A stretch of 50,376 nt of DNA. It comes from a virus. Positions 39,937 to 47,780 of this stretch are shown piece after piece. The DNA lies in the IMG/VR virus record IMGVR_UViG_3300027773_000204, positions 1-50,376 of that record; one strand, given 5' to 3'. Both the position numbers and the translations under genes were made by a program. Within the stretch, counting starts at the first letter, position 1; each line of letters opens with the position of its first letter. The notes beneath the pieces are model-generated. The model was not told the DNA's origin and did no database searches. It worked only from the letters and a program-made list of their open reading frames with translations.

Positions 39937-41527
39937 TCCAGCCTCCATGACTTTCAAACCACTCGAAGGGGTCAATTTTTTGGATCTCCGCAATCGTGGG
40001 CGGCTTCGTCTTCTCTTGCGGCTCGACGCCTTGAAGCGGTAGAGCAGGTACGCACACTTCTTCAGCGGCCATTGAATGATTATCCACCTGATCATCATGC
40101 GCGCCTTTTGGAAAGGTCAGATGCTCCGCTTCCCAGTCCGGCAGCCACGACGCGCCCGCCAGGAAATACGTTTTGCCGTTCTCGCTCCACACACTGGCAG
40201 TCGCGGCCCGGCTCACTTTGTCCTTCACCGGCTTGTACTCGCGGCACGGTATCCCCTGCGCCAGTGCCTGCTGAAAGAAGGCAAGCTGATACGCGACCGT
40301 CTCGACTTTCCAGTAGCCAGGACGAAAACGAGCGTGCAGGCTCTGAAGCATCCTGAGCTGCGCAGCATTATCCAGATGGTCACGCGCCACAAAGCGCAAG
40401 AGCAGATCGCTGTCGGGAGTGACCACCCACACGGCAAACACGGTGTAGTCCGCTTCCTGCTTGCTACTGATTGCCAGGTCCAGCGTGCCGAATTCAGAGC
40501 AGGCGCTCTTGAGGATTGACTTGTTGCCCTGGGGGGCGTGCAGGACATATGCCTCTTCTGTCTCGCTGAAATAACGGAACCAGTCCTGGCGAAACATGCC
40601 GCCAGTGGAAGGCACGGGCGACTGCTGGTACTGCGCAGCGTAGCCCAGGTTTCCCAGGTCACGCTTGAGACCGTCAAGCGCCGCCTGGTCGAATCGATCT
40701 TTCCAGAGCAATTCTCCCTCTTCTGTGCGCGGGTCGGTTCCCTTCCACACCTTGCCCATAACGGGCGTGTAGCAGCGCCGCGACGGCTCAAACTCGGAGG
40801 GCAAGATCAGGCCAATCCAGTCTTTGCGCTCTCGCAGGATGTAGCCACACACATCATTTTCATGGATGCGCTGTCCGACCGTAAGCATTCGCCCCGTTGC
40901 CTGATTATTGAGGCGGTTGCTCCATACCTCGCGAAACCAGATCAGCGCCGCCTCACGATCAGCTTCTGAATACGCCTCGCTGGCATTATGCGGATCGTCG
41001 ATGAGCAGATAGTCACCGCCCTGACCGGTCGTTGTCCCGCCGATACTCGTGGCAATCTGGTAGCCCCGGCAGTCGTTCTCGAAGAAGCTCTTGACGTTCT
41101 GATCTCCGGCCAACTTGAAGACATCGGCATAGCGCGCCTGAAACCACTCTGATTCGATGAGGACACGCTTACGGCGGTTGTCTCTGATAGAGAGTGACAG
41201 GCTATAGCTTGCTGAGAGAAACCGCCACTCAGGAGAGTGCAGCCAGGCCCAGACCGGCATAGCAACGGAACAGAGCGTCGATTTGAGCGTGCGCGGTTGG
41301 ATGTTGATGACCAGGCGCGTGATGTCTCCATGTACCAGCGCCTCTAAATGCTCACAGAGGGCGTCAATCACCCATCCATCGACAAATTCAGTTCCCGGCT
41401 CCAACACATGCCAGCAGCCCATCAGAAATTGCTTGAGTGACCGGCGGCATACCTCGCCATCGGCCCAGGCCCAGGCTTGCTCAGGCGTTTCAGGTGTTTT
41501 CGGTTGTGCTGGCTGCACACTACTCAC
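39929..41527 (-). CDS. Terminase large subunit
   Basis: The DNA-packaging motor, 532 residues from GTG 41527, which overlaps the previous stop as GTGA; an ATG-like longer start at 41581 overlaps that gene. The ATPase half has a Walker A variant INIQPRTLKST (about 75-84) and Walker B YLLIDDPH (173-180). The nuclease half has FGTLDLAISSKQEADYTVFA with a catalytic Asp and ends with KGAHDDQVDN. The layout is that of Terminase_6-type large subunits. It is followed by the Com-like gene and the portal module. Confidence 0.9.
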   Translation of the reverse strand: MSSVQPAQPKTPETPEQAWAWADGEVCRRSLKQFLMGCWHVLEPGTEFVDGWVIDALCEHLEALVHGDITRLVINIQPRTLKSTLCSVAMPVWAWLHSPEWRFLSASYSLSLSIRDNRRKRVLIESEWFQARYADVFKLAGDQNVKSFFENDCRGYQIATSIGGTTTGQGGDYLLIDDPHNASEAYSEADREAALIWFREVWSNRLNNQATGRMLTVGQRIHENDVCGYILRERKDWIGLILPSEFEPSRRCYTPVMGKVWKGTDPRTEEGELLWKDRFDQAALDGLKRDLGNLGYAAQYQQSPVPSTGGMFRQDWFRYFSETEEAYVLHAPQGNKSILKSACSEFGTLDLAISSKQEADYTVFAVWVVTPDSDLLLRFVARDHLDNAAQLRMLQSLHARFRPGYWKVETVAYQLAFFQQALAQGIPCREYKPVKDKVSRAATASVWSENGKTYFLAGASWLPDWEAEHLTFPKGAHDDQVDNHSMAAEEVCVPALPLQGVEPQEKTKPPTIAEIQKIDPFEWFESHGGWND

Positions 41528-42084
41528 ACGCTCTCTCCATGTAGACACTCGATATGAAACGGCTCGCCGACGCCGCGACAAAAGTGTGACGCCGCCTCTA
41601 ACGCCAACTCTATACGCTTCTGAGGGATAAGCGACATAGAGTGCGTGGCAAAGAGCGCGCCGAGGGCTTCAACGCGATTGGCAGTGGCAATGAGGTGGCC
41701 CTCGGCCACCTCCGTTAAACTGTAGTCTGACGAGACGGTGAACAGACGGCCCCGATAGCCGATCAAGAAATAGCCCGGCGTACTCTCCTGCTCATTCTGT
41801 TTGTAGGCATTGCCTTTGTCCTTCAGGACGTTGCGCAACTCATCGACAAAGAGGGTAGAGAAATAGCATTCGATGCTCATATCAGCGGGATGCTCCGGCG
41901 GGGTGAAGGCATATTGCAGCAATTGCAGCATACGTACCGAGCCGCTATAGCCGATCAGGAAGTCACCCTGTCGAAATACTTTGCTAAAGGCCAGTGTCTG
42001 TTCCACATAGCCAGTGGACGCGCAACTATCACCACCGATATAGACATTTCCACTCTCATCAACCAGGCCAACAATACAGGTCAT
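41524..42084 (-). CDS. Proteasome-beta/HslV-like Ntn hydrolase
   Basis: A 186-residue protein from ATG 42084 (ATGA overlap with the previous gene). It begins MTCIVGLVDESGNVYIGGDS; Met removal would expose Thr as the N-terminal nucleophile. Counting that Thr as 1, Asp18 (in GGDS) and Lys34 (in FSKVFR) fall where proteasome beta subunits have Asp17 and Lys33, followed by LIGYSGSVRM in place of the S/G substrate strand. Such genes occur in phages but their task is unknown: proteolysis in head assembly, host protein degradation or a structural role. It is coupled directly to the terminase. Confidence 0.75.
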   Translation of the reverse strand: MTCIVGLVDESGNVYIGGDSCASTGYVEQTLAFSKVFRQGDFLIGYSGSVRMLQLLQYAFTPPEHPADMSIECYFSTLFVDELRNVLKDKGNAYKQNEQESTPGYFLIGYRGRLFTVSSDYSLTEVAEGHLIATANRVEALGALFATHSMSLIPQKRIELALEAASHFCRGVGEPFHIECLHGESV

Positions 42085-42404
42085 GAAACTACTCCTAACC
42101 GTGCTTTGATCGCCGCGTTCACTCGCGCCTGGTGTTGCCGATACGTGCGCTTGCGGGCGTACAGGCGACGCAACTGCACTTTGCGGAGTTTGCGCGTAGG
42201 GTCTGGGAAGAGATGGAAGCGTTTCAGGGAGTCGTAAGTTTCTGAAGAAAAGCACCAGACGACATCTGGGTCATACTGAGCTTTGATCTTCTTAATCAAT
42301 TCTTCCACAGAAGCGGGTGGCTTCCTGCCCTTCAATGGCACATCGTTAAAATATTCACCCAAATCAACCGGCGTATCCAGGTCACTCACCTTGATTATGT
42401 CCAT
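42081..42404 (-). CDS. Hypothetical basic protein upstream of the Ntn hydrolase
   Basis: A 107-residue product with GAGGAGG before its ATG. N-terminal segment VSDLDTPVDLGEYFNDVP, then a helix (SVEELIKKIKAQYDPDVVWC) and a very basic C-terminal part (KLRKVQLRRLYARKRTYRQH). It overlaps the Ntn hydrolase start as ATGA and could be its partner or a DNA/RNA-binding protein. No family recognised. Confidence 0.5.
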   Translation of the reverse strand: MDIIKVSDLDTPVDLGEYFNDVPLKGRKPPASVEELIKKIKAQYDPDVVWCFSSETYDSLKRFHLFPDPTRKLRKVQLRRLYARKRTYRQHQARVNAAIKARLGVVS

Positions 42405-42759
42405 GTGCCTCCTCTTGCGCAGCCGCTATCCGGTTGCGCGTCTCTAGCGTGCGCTCCAATTCCAGCTTCTCCAGTTCCAGGCGCAGGTTCTGCTTCTCCA
42501 GATTTCTGATGTCCTCGGCCATCGCCTGTGCCTGACTGGCATCAACATTACACAGGCACGGAGCCAGATGCTGGTAGTAGTCATCCCAAAGCCGGACTTG
42601 CTGCTCAGTCCAGTCAGCCAACGGCAGCGTCAGATGGTTTTTCACGCCACCACACACCGCGCAGCCAATGACGACGACGTGATCTTGCACAATGAGATAG
42701 GTCGAATCATTAGCCGCGACGCGGGCAGTCTGGGTGCTACTAACTGTCAATTCGCGCAT
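42382..42759 (-). CDS. Hypothetical protein with Cys pairs and coiled coil
   Basis: A 125-residue product with GAGAGGAG before its ATG. The first half contains CAVCGG and APCLCNVD, enough for a metal site. The second half is a coiled coil (RNLEKQNLRLELEKLELERT). It overlaps both neighbours slightly. It lies in the run of small genes between TerS and TerL. Function unknown. Confidence 0.5.
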   Translation of the reverse strand: MRELTVSSTQTARVAANDSTYLIVQDHVVVIGCAVCGGVKNHLTLPLADWTEQQVRLWDDYYQHLAPCLCNVDASQAQAMAEDIRNLEKQNLRLELEKLELERTLETRNRIAAAQEEAHGHNQGE

Positions 42760-43103
42760 GACTCACTCCTCTCACGCCGCTTCTCTGCCCGTTTTACCGG
42801 TTTTCTACTTTGTTGCTTTTCAAGTGCTGATTTACTATAAATATGAGAACTTAGCGGTTCTGCTGGTGTCAGTGATTCGGGCGACTCACAATGCAGGTGT
42901 TGCTGACAGAACGCGCGCCTCTGTTTCTGCACAGTGGCTTTCTCACGCGGCGTAAAGGTGATCTGCTCTCCACAATTGAGACAACGCACGCCATCAGGGA
43001 AACCCAGGCGACGGATAGCGAGAAAGTGCGTCGCGCTTGGTGGTTGGAGTACGTTGTCGTGTACGGGGTGCAGGGCCTTGTTTTCGTAGGGAGTGGTTCT
43101 CAT
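42747..43103 (-). CDS. Hypothetical protein with Cys pair
   Basis: ATG 43103 with AAAGGAG upstream. The 118-residue product has GVRCLNCGEQITFTPREKAT (a CxxC knuckle followed by a strand), a FCQQHLHC segment that could complete a zinc site, and a basic tail (KPVKRAEKRRERSESC). It may bind nucleic acid. No family recognised. Confidence 0.5.
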   Translation of the reverse strand: MRTTPYENKALHPVHDNVLQPPSATHFLAIRRLGFPDGVRCLNCGEQITFTPREKATVQKQRRAFCQQHLHCESPESLTPAEPLSSHIYSKSALEKQQSRKPVKRAEKRRERSESCAN

Positions 43104-43144
43104 GAGGATTGCTCCTTTCTGGATGCTACCCTTTTGCTTCTGTA

Positions 43145-43372
43145 TCACTGCTCTTGCTCCTTTGCCAACTGCTCCAATTCATCCTTGCGCTCGTAGAGAT
43201 AGGCCAAGAGCGAGAGGGCTTGACGTGGGTTGAAGAAGATATGGTAGACGGTCAGGTTCATGCCCATTGCGGAGAGATGCACGCCGTCATGCAGCACACA
43301 CTCCGCATGGCCTTCCTCATGAATAGGAAGCGCGTCCAGTTTCCCATCGTGCTTGTACCCAACTTCGCTCAT
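43145..43372 (-). CDS. Hypothetical protein coupled to TerS
   Basis: A 75-residue product overlapping the TerS stop as ATGA. Strand-rich first half (EEGHAECVLHDGVHLSAMGM) and a C-terminal helix (RQALSLLAYLYERKDELEQL). Small genes next to TerS often have no known function; this one shows no diagnostic motif. Confidence 0.5.
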   Translation of the reverse strand: MSEVGYKHDGKLDALPIHEEGHAECVLHDGVHLSAMGMNLTVYHIFFNPRQALSLLAYLYERKDELEQLAKEQEQ

Positions 43373-44058
43373 GTACCTTGCCTCGCTTTTGCGTTTGCCA
43401 GCAGCGCACGCACTTTTGCCAACTCCTCATCAGTGAGTGCGCGTAGATCGTCTTTGGTGAGGGTGAGCGCGCCGGAAACGTGCGTGTTGACGTTGGCGTT
43501 GACATCAACTGTGGATTTGTCGCGGTACTCTGGCATGAGCATCTTGGCATGGAAGATCAGCAGCGTGTCGCTGTACTTGCGCACAGTTCCGGCATACTGG
43601 CCGAACTGGTACACCGGCTCGTCCCATCCCTCTTTGGCGCGGCGGAAGATTTCGGCGCGCAGGGTGTCACGGGCGTCTTCTTTGGCGAGGTTGAACGCAA
43701 AAGCAAAATCTTCATCATGCTCTTGCCAGTCGTAGACGGTGGAACGGTGGATACCGGCGGCTTCTGCCGAAAGCTTGATGTTGGCATGCACGGCGTAGGC
43801 GTCGAGGAAGAGGCGCTGGCGATCTTTGGTGGACAGTCCTTCTTTTTGTGGTGTCGGATTCTCGTTAGCTACCGGACGGACAGGGGGCGATGTCCGCGTC
43901 TCTGTCCGGCTCTTTGTCCGCGCCGGGCCATCCCACTGCTCTTTGTGCTTGCGCTCACCAATGACCGATTTCGAGACGCCATACTTCGCCTGCAGCGCGC
44001 GCAGCGACAGGCCCGCTTCGTAATCCGCTCGTATCGCCGTCCAGTTGGTGTCACTCAC
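43369..44058 (-). CDS. Terminase small subunit
   Basis: A 229-residue DNA-recognition subunit of the packaging motor. It starts at GTG 44058. Two helix-turn-helix segments are visible: AIRADYEAGLSLRALQAKYGVSKS (7-30) and KLSAEAAGIHRSTVYDWQEH (about 95-114). An oligomerisation region follows (DTLRAEIFRRAKEGWDEPVY, then KYSDTLLIFHAKMLMPEYRD), and a helical tail. The PEYRDK segment is typical of the family. TerL lies five genes downstream, further apart than usual. A terminator lies just upstream, so transcription must read through it or start from a promoter I cannot see. Confidence 0.75.
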   Translation of the reverse strand: MSDTNWTAIRADYEAGLSLRALQAKYGVSKSVIGERKHKEQWDGPARTKSRTETRTSPPVRPVANENPTPQKEGLSTKDRQRLFLDAYAVHANIKLSAEAAGIHRSTVYDWQEHDEDFAFAFNLAKEDARDTLRAEIFRRAKEGWDEPVYQFGQYAGTVRKYSDTLLIFHAKMLMPEYRDKSTVDVNANVNTHVSGALTLTKDDLRALTDEELAKVRALLANAKARQGT

Positions 44059-44132
44059 TCACAATTGCCTTTTGCTAGCCAGGCAGAGCCGGGCCGTTAC
44101 ACCTTCCACGCTTGGTGGATGTGCCAAAACAC

Positions 44133-44182
44133 AAAAAGGCGTTCTCATCCACTCATCACAAGGATGAGCAGATAAGAACGCC
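44133..44182 (-). terminator. Terminator after the single-gene unit and before TerS
   Basis: On the minus strand a 20-bp imperfect stem (44163-44182 with 44138-44157, 17 matches) with a 5-base loop, followed by TTTTT (44133-44137). It ends transcription from the promoter at 44460-44488. Confidence 0.7.
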
Positions 44183-44217
44183 GGGAACTGCCGCCTCTTC
44201 GTCGCGTTCAGATCATA

Positions 44218-44430
44218 TCAATTCAGGGTGCGCTTTTTCGGGGGCCGCAGCACGCGCCGATCCGTTTTGAGAAACGTTTCGAGGAGTTGCAGCACGCCGT
44301 CATGAGTATGCATCAGGAAGTAGGCGAAGCGGTTATGTGCGACCGCCTCATCCAGTTCCTTGATCTGGCTGCCATGCAGTGCCTTGAGATCAATTGCCTG
44401 TGTTTCGCCAGTTTCAATAAGCTTTGCCAT
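44218..44430 (-). CDS. Hypothetical 70-residue protein with its own promoter
   Basis: ATG 44430 with GTGGGG upstream. The product (MAKLIETGETQAIDLKALHG, then VAHNRFAYFLMHTHDGVLQL and a basic tail PPKKRTL) is a small mixed helix/strand protein. It lies alone between a promoter and a terminator, upstream of TerS, the place where late activators or antiterminators are sometimes encoded. That role is only a suggestion. Confidence 0.5.
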   Translation of the reverse strand: MAKLIETGETQAIDLKALHGSQIKELDEAVAHNRFAYFLMHTHDGVLQLLETFLKTDRRVLRPPKKRTLN

Positions 44431-44459
44431 GCGCTTACCCCACAAACTTTGTTGAATCA

Positions 44460-44488
44460 AGTATACAGCACACACCGCAAAAGTACAA
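44460..44488 (-). promoter_or_regulatory. Promoter of the 70-residue protein gene
   Basis: TTGTAC (44483-44488), 17-bp spacer and TATACT (44460-44465) on the minus strand, 30 bases before the gene start at 44430. Confidence 0.65.
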
Positions 44489-44516
44489 GAGAAGCGTGGG
44501 CGTGTGGAAGAGATTG

Positions 44517-44559
44517 AAAAAGAGCAGAGTCAGGAAACACTCCCCTTCCCTGGCTCTGC
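44517..44559 (-). terminator. Second leader terminator
   Basis: GCAGAGCCAGG pairs with CCTGACTCTGC (one G-T pair) on the minus strand (44549-44559 with 44524-44534), followed by CTCTTTTTC. It would stop any leftward transcript that escapes the terminator at 44614-44649. Confidence 0.7.
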
Positions 44560-44613
44560 TCACTCCCGCCGTATCACCCACCAGCGTCCCTTTTTCAGTA
44601 TAGTGGGGTCTCC

Positions 44614-44649
44614 AAAAACGAGTACAGGCCCTGTCGGTAGGGCCTGTAC
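44614..44649 (-). terminator. First leader terminator
   Basis: A perfect 11-bp stem (44622-44632 with 44639-44649) over a 6-base loop, followed on the minus strand by TCGTTTTT. It lies about 35 bases after the start predicted from the promoter at 44688-44717. Confidence 0.7.
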
Positions 44650-44687
44650 AATGCAGGACAGAACTTGCAGAACGCTTTTCCGGGGAC

Positions 44688-44717
44688 ATTCTACCATACA
44701 CACTACGGTTGTGTCTA
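44688..44717 (-). promoter_or_regulatory. Putative late leader promoter
   Basis: TAGACA (44712-44717), 18-bp spacer and TAGAAT (44688-44693) on the minus strand, each matching 5 of 6 consensus bases. It lies in the 384-base stretch 44431-44814, which holds no gene I can support, only promoters and hairpins. Confidence 0.5.
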
Positions 44718-44754
44718 TCTAAGAGACGCGCTGGATGTAGGATTGCAAAATACA

Positions 44755-44790
44755 GCACAGCGACCAGGAGTGTCAACTTGGTCGCTGTGC
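44755..44790 (-). terminator. Terminator of the leftward early operon
   Basis: A perfect 12-bp stem (44755-44766 with 44779-44790) with a 12-base loop, followed on the minus strand by TGTATTTTGC. It lies 25 bases after the stop of the gene at 44815. Confidence 0.65.
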
Positions 44791-44814
44791 GTTCCCTCCC
44801 TCGTAATGCGCCCC

Positions 44815-45078
44815 CTATTGCTTATCGGCCTGCTTTGCCAGCACCTGCTCTATCGCCATGATCACCGCCAACTTTGTGCCGTTCTTTTCCAGTGTCCATT
44901 GGTACCATTGCCTATATTGATTACAGGCAGCAATGATCGTGGCGCGATGCTGCTTGCCGAATTGCAGCACCAGTTCAGCATAGATGCGCAGGCGCATATC
45001 ACGCGCCCAGGCTTCCTGGCGGTCGGTGTAGGCGGCGATGCCAACGAATTTCAGTTGCTCGTCAGAAGGGGTTGCCAT
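44815..45078 (-). CDS. Hypothetical helical protein, end of early leftward operon
   Basis: An 87-residue, mainly helical product (WARDMRLRIYAELVLQFGKQ, then RATIIAACNQYRQWYQWTLE). GGAG lies 7 bases before its ATG. It overlaps the HAD gene by 17 bases and precedes the operon terminator. No family recognised. Confidence 0.5.
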   Translation of the reverse strand: MATPSDEQLKFVGIAAYTDRQEAWARDMRLRIYAELVLQFGKQHRATIIAACNQYRQWYQWTLEKNGTKLAVIMAIEQVLAKQADKQ

Positions 45079-45595
45079 TGCTTGACTCCGGCTCGTATTC
45101 CAACTTCAGCGAGCGATAGCATTTGATCGGATATGATACCCGCTCAGCATACTTCATGATCTCGCTGATATTGTCCTGTTCATCATCAATGACGAGGATT
45201 TCTTCAGCCTCATAGAGTGCGGCCAGCGTGTACACCATCCCGGCCTTCCAGATGATGGTTTTGACAAACTGGAACGCAGGGGACTTGCAGACCAGATGGT
45301 CACGCAGAATAGGTGGGAAATAAATTCCCACCTGCCAGAGCCATTCTATCGTCGCGGCGCGCATGGATTCTGGACGACTCGTGAGATAGATGATCTCGTA
45401 GTCTTGCGCTTCGAGGCCCTCTATCGTCTCTATCGCGCCCTCGATGAGCGTATCCAGAGCCACATATTCAGGTGTAAAAGCGGTTTGCCAGTACAGATTA
45501 TTGCGCACACCGCCTGTTGCTGCCTCCGCCTTTGCAAAGCGCGCCTCTGGATTGGCAACGACGCCATCCAGATCAATGATAGCCAGTTTGGTCAT
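45062..45595 (-). CDS. HAD-superfamily phosphatase
   Basis: A 177-residue phosphatase with the HAD motifs: I, IIDLDGVVA (Asp8 nucleophile, Asp10), II, IIYLTSR (Thr72), a lysine near 104-117 for motif III, and IV, ILVIDDE (Asp137, Asp138). The overall shape (a phosphatase core without a large cap, with a DLDGVVAN start and EIIYLTSRP) resembles the 3'-phosphatase domain of T4-like polynucleotide kinase and phage 5'(3')-nucleotidases. It may repair nucleic-acid ends or act on nucleotides. It lies beside the Sak4-like recombinase, which favours a DNA role. AAGGAAAT precedes the ATG. Confidence 0.75.
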   Translation of the reverse strand: MTKLAIIDLDGVVANPEARFAKAEAATGGVRNNLYWQTAFTPEYVALDTLIEGAIETIEGLEAQDYEIIYLTSRPESMRAATIEWLWQVGIYFPPILRDHLVCKSPAFQFVKTIIWKAGMVYTLAALYEAEEILVIDDEQDNISEIMKYAERVSYPIKCYRSLKLEYEPESSNGNPF

Positions 45596-45618
45596 GATTT
45601 TATTTCCTTCCTGTTCGA

Positions 45619-46542
45619 CTACGACACCTTGCGTTGCTGCTCAATTTTTGTGAGATGACCATTGACCTTACCAATGAGCGCAATAGTCACATCCTCATCA
45701 TGTAGCGTCTCACCCGTCGCCTCTTGCAGGACAGATTCCCACTCTTCCTTCGTAGAGGCAAGGCCGAGGGCAAAAGCACGGCTCTTTGCGCGCTGCAAGA
45801 GTTGCGCAAGGCCACTGCTTTGCGCAGGTTTCGCAGACTCAGCAGCAGGGGCAGGTGCGCCAGAAAGCCAGGACTTGAGCGTGTCCATGACCTTGCCGTC
45901 TGGCTTTGCGATTATCACACCTGAAAGCGCAGGGCAGCGCGACTTCTGCACGATGGCCGTATTATCCAAATCCATGTCCACCACCACGTCAAATTCGTAC
46001 TCCATGCCATCGCGCTGGATCGGGGCCATGCCAACCTTCTTCGGGGCAGATTTGCCATTCTTCTCTTCCATGATGTACTCCTGTTTGGAGCGCATCGTCA
46101 CAATAATGTGCAGTGGCGAGCCGGTGAGGGCGTCGATCAGCGCGTTTTGTAGCGGCGTCGCATCCTTCCAGGCGGCAAAGCTATTGCCCTGGTACTTGCG
46201 CTTTGCGATGCTGTCCACGAGGTCAAGCAGGCCACCTGTGCCATTCCAGGCATGCGAGAGGCTGTCAATGACGAGAACGCTATACCCCCCCTGCTCAGCG
46301 TCTTTAATGCCCTGGATGAAGTTGTTGGGATGGAAGCTGTCCAATTCCAACACATCAAATTCAGGGAAGATATCCGCATACTTGCTGGCAGAGCCACGTT
46401 CGGTATCGATGAGGGCCACTGTACCGCCATTAGCGAGTGCATGCGCCCAGGTCAGGGCTGTCCATGTCTTGCCGCTTCCGGCAGGGCCTGCAATCGCTAC
46501 GCGGGCCTTTGCCTCGTGCTTTACCGCTTTCTTGAATGTCAT
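45619..46542 (-). CDS. Sak4-like RecA-fold recombination ATPase
   Basis: A 307-residue protein with a Walker A AIAGPAGSGKTWTAL (16-30), Walker B VLVIDSLSHAW (89-99) and later strands (HIIVTMRSKQEYIME, then FDVVVDMD), the layout of phage Sak4/AAA_24 proteins. These share the RecA core and promote strand annealing or exchange in phage recombination. The C-terminal 80 residues form a linker and helical domain (LAQLLQRAKSRAFALGLAST) probably used for protein contacts. I use ATG 46542, with GAGAGGAAAAG upstream, rather than 46557. No Erf, RecT or SSB gene is seen nearby. Confidence 0.75.
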   Translation of the reverse strand: MTFKKAVKHEAKARVAIAGPAGSGKTWTALTWAHALANGGTVALIDTERGSASKYADIFPEFDVLELDSFHPNNFIQGIKDAEQGGYSVLVIDSLSHAWNGTGGLLDLVDSIAKRKYQGNSFAAWKDATPLQNALIDALTGSPLHIIVTMRSKQEYIMEEKNGKSAPKKVGMAPIQRDGMEYEFDVVVDMDLDNTAIVQKSRCPALSGVIIAKPDGKVMDTLKSWLSGAPAPAAESAKPAQSSGLAQLLQRAKSRAFALGLASTKEEWESVLQEATGETLHDEDVTIALIGKVNGHLTKIEQQRKVS

Positions 46543-46567
46543 AGCTTTTCCTCTCATTCATAAGAAC

Positions 46568-46599
46568 GGATGAACGGTAGTACGAATTACCGTTCATCC
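46568..46599 (-). repeat. Intergenic 12-bp perfect hairpin
   Basis: GGATGAACGGTA (46568-46579) and its reverse complement (46588-46599) around 8 bases, lying between the stop at 46608 and the Sak4-like start. There is no T-run, so it is more likely an mRNA processing or stability element than a terminator. Confidence 0.5.
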
Positions 46600-46607
46600 T
46601 GAACGCG

Positions 46608-47090
46608 CTACTCAAAATTGATCTCTGTATCCTTGCCCTTCATGTTCTCAACCTGAATCTGCACATAGAGCAGCAGATCATCTGTCTCACAGCCGGTGAG
46701 GTACTCCCCATTGCGCCGGATATCCCAGAAGTACCCGTTGTCAGTGCTGACCAGCATGCCGTGCTGAGCGGCCAGCGACTGCGCCTCGGCTATCAGCTTG
46801 GCTTCCGCTTCCGCTGCTTCCCGCGCTTTGGCCGATTCCGCGTCACAATGGGACTGGAAAGCGATCTGATACTGCTGGTAGACCTCGACAAAGGCGACTG
46901 CCACCTCTGCTGGAATGTAGTATTCTCTGGGGGCCTCATCTTGACCCAGGCGACGGATAATCGCGTTGCCAGAGGAATTGAGTACCGCGAACCATTCAAC
47001 AATCTCGCTGCCGTAGCGACTGGCAAGACGCACCACCTGATGATCGTCCTCATAGTTGTCAAAGTCTGCTGGCTTTACAATCTCTGCCAT
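46608..47090 (-). CDS. Hypothetical protein upstream of the Sak4-like gene
   Basis: A 160-residue product with GAGAGGAG before its ATG. Strand-rich N-terminal part (HQVVRLASRYGSEIVEWFAV), then an Ala/Glu helix (ESAKAREAAEAEAKLIAEAQ) and a C-terminal part with GYFWDIRRNGEYLTGCETDD. It may be a partner of the recombinase, since small unknown genes commonly precede Sak4 genes. This is from context only. Confidence 0.55.
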   Translation of the reverse strand: MAEIVKPADFDNYEDDHQVVRLASRYGSEIVEWFAVLNSSGNAIIRRLGQDEAPREYYIPAEVAVAFVEVYQQYQIAFQSHCDAESAKAREAAEAEAKLIAEAQSLAAQHGMLVSTDNGYFWDIRRNGEYLTGCETDDLLLYVQIQVENMKGKDTEINFE

Positions 47091-47105
47091 CTCAAAAACT
47101 CCTCT

Positions 47106-47732
47106 CTACACCTGCAATCCATAGTGCAGGCGGTTTGCTTCCTCGCTGGTCAACAGGCCATCGAAATATGGCTCCGTCAGTAGCTTGTGTACCAATTCAT
47201 AGTCCCAGTGGCAGGGGCATGAGGGGTCTGAGCAAAACGGGCGCGCCTCCGTGTGCATGGGCGAATCCTCCATCAGCACTGATGGCGCCGCAGCCTCAAA
47301 GGCTTCCTCCGCCAGCCGCTCAATCTCCGCATCAGAGGGCTGCGCTGCTTCTTGCGCCCGTTCCCACGTCATTTCCTGATTGTAGCCAGAGAGATCGTTG
47401 AGGTATTCTGTGTTGTCCTCTGGCACCGGCTCGTCGGCGCGGTAGATCAGCTCCTCCACCGCGAAATGTACTGTGTTCTCATCCAGATCAACCTCAAACA
47501 CCAGGGTGCCTGGCAGGTCGTCCAGGTAGACGGTGTAGAGGTTGGTGTTGTAGATATGATAGATCAGCGAGATGGCCTTATCGCTCCACGAATGCCCTTT
47601 GCCTTCTGCATCATGCAAGTAGTCTTCGATGAGGCCAATCACACGCTGATTTTCAATCTGCTCACTCACGCTGAACGCTCCTTTTCTCAAATCATCCTCA
47701 ATATGCACAATCAGATCTTCTTCTCGTATCAT
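47106..47732 (-). CDS. Hypothetical acidic protein
   Basis: A 208-residue, strongly acidic product: helical N-terminus (REEDLIVHIEDDLRKGAFSV), a strand region (YTVYLDDLPGTLVFEVDLDE), a Glu/Ala-rich helix (SDAEIERLAEEAFEAAAPSV) and a CSDPSCPCHWDYE knuckle near 170-182 that could hold a metal. No family recognised. It might mimic DNA, given its charge, but that is a guess. Confidence 0.55.
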   Translation of the reverse strand: MIREEDLIVHIEDDLRKGAFSVSEQIENQRVIGLIEDYLHDAEGKGHSWSDKAISLIYHIYNTNLYTVYLDDLPGTLVFEVDLDENTVHFAVEELIYRADEPVPEDNTEYLNDLSGYNQEMTWERAQEAAQPSDAEIERLAEEAFEAAAPSVLMEDSPMHTEARPFCSDPSCPCHWDYELVHKLLTEPYFDGLLTSEEANRLHYGLQV

Positions 47733-47780
47733 TCCCGTTGCCCTCTCAGGGGCGGGGATTGCCCGCCCCTTCCCTCCCCT

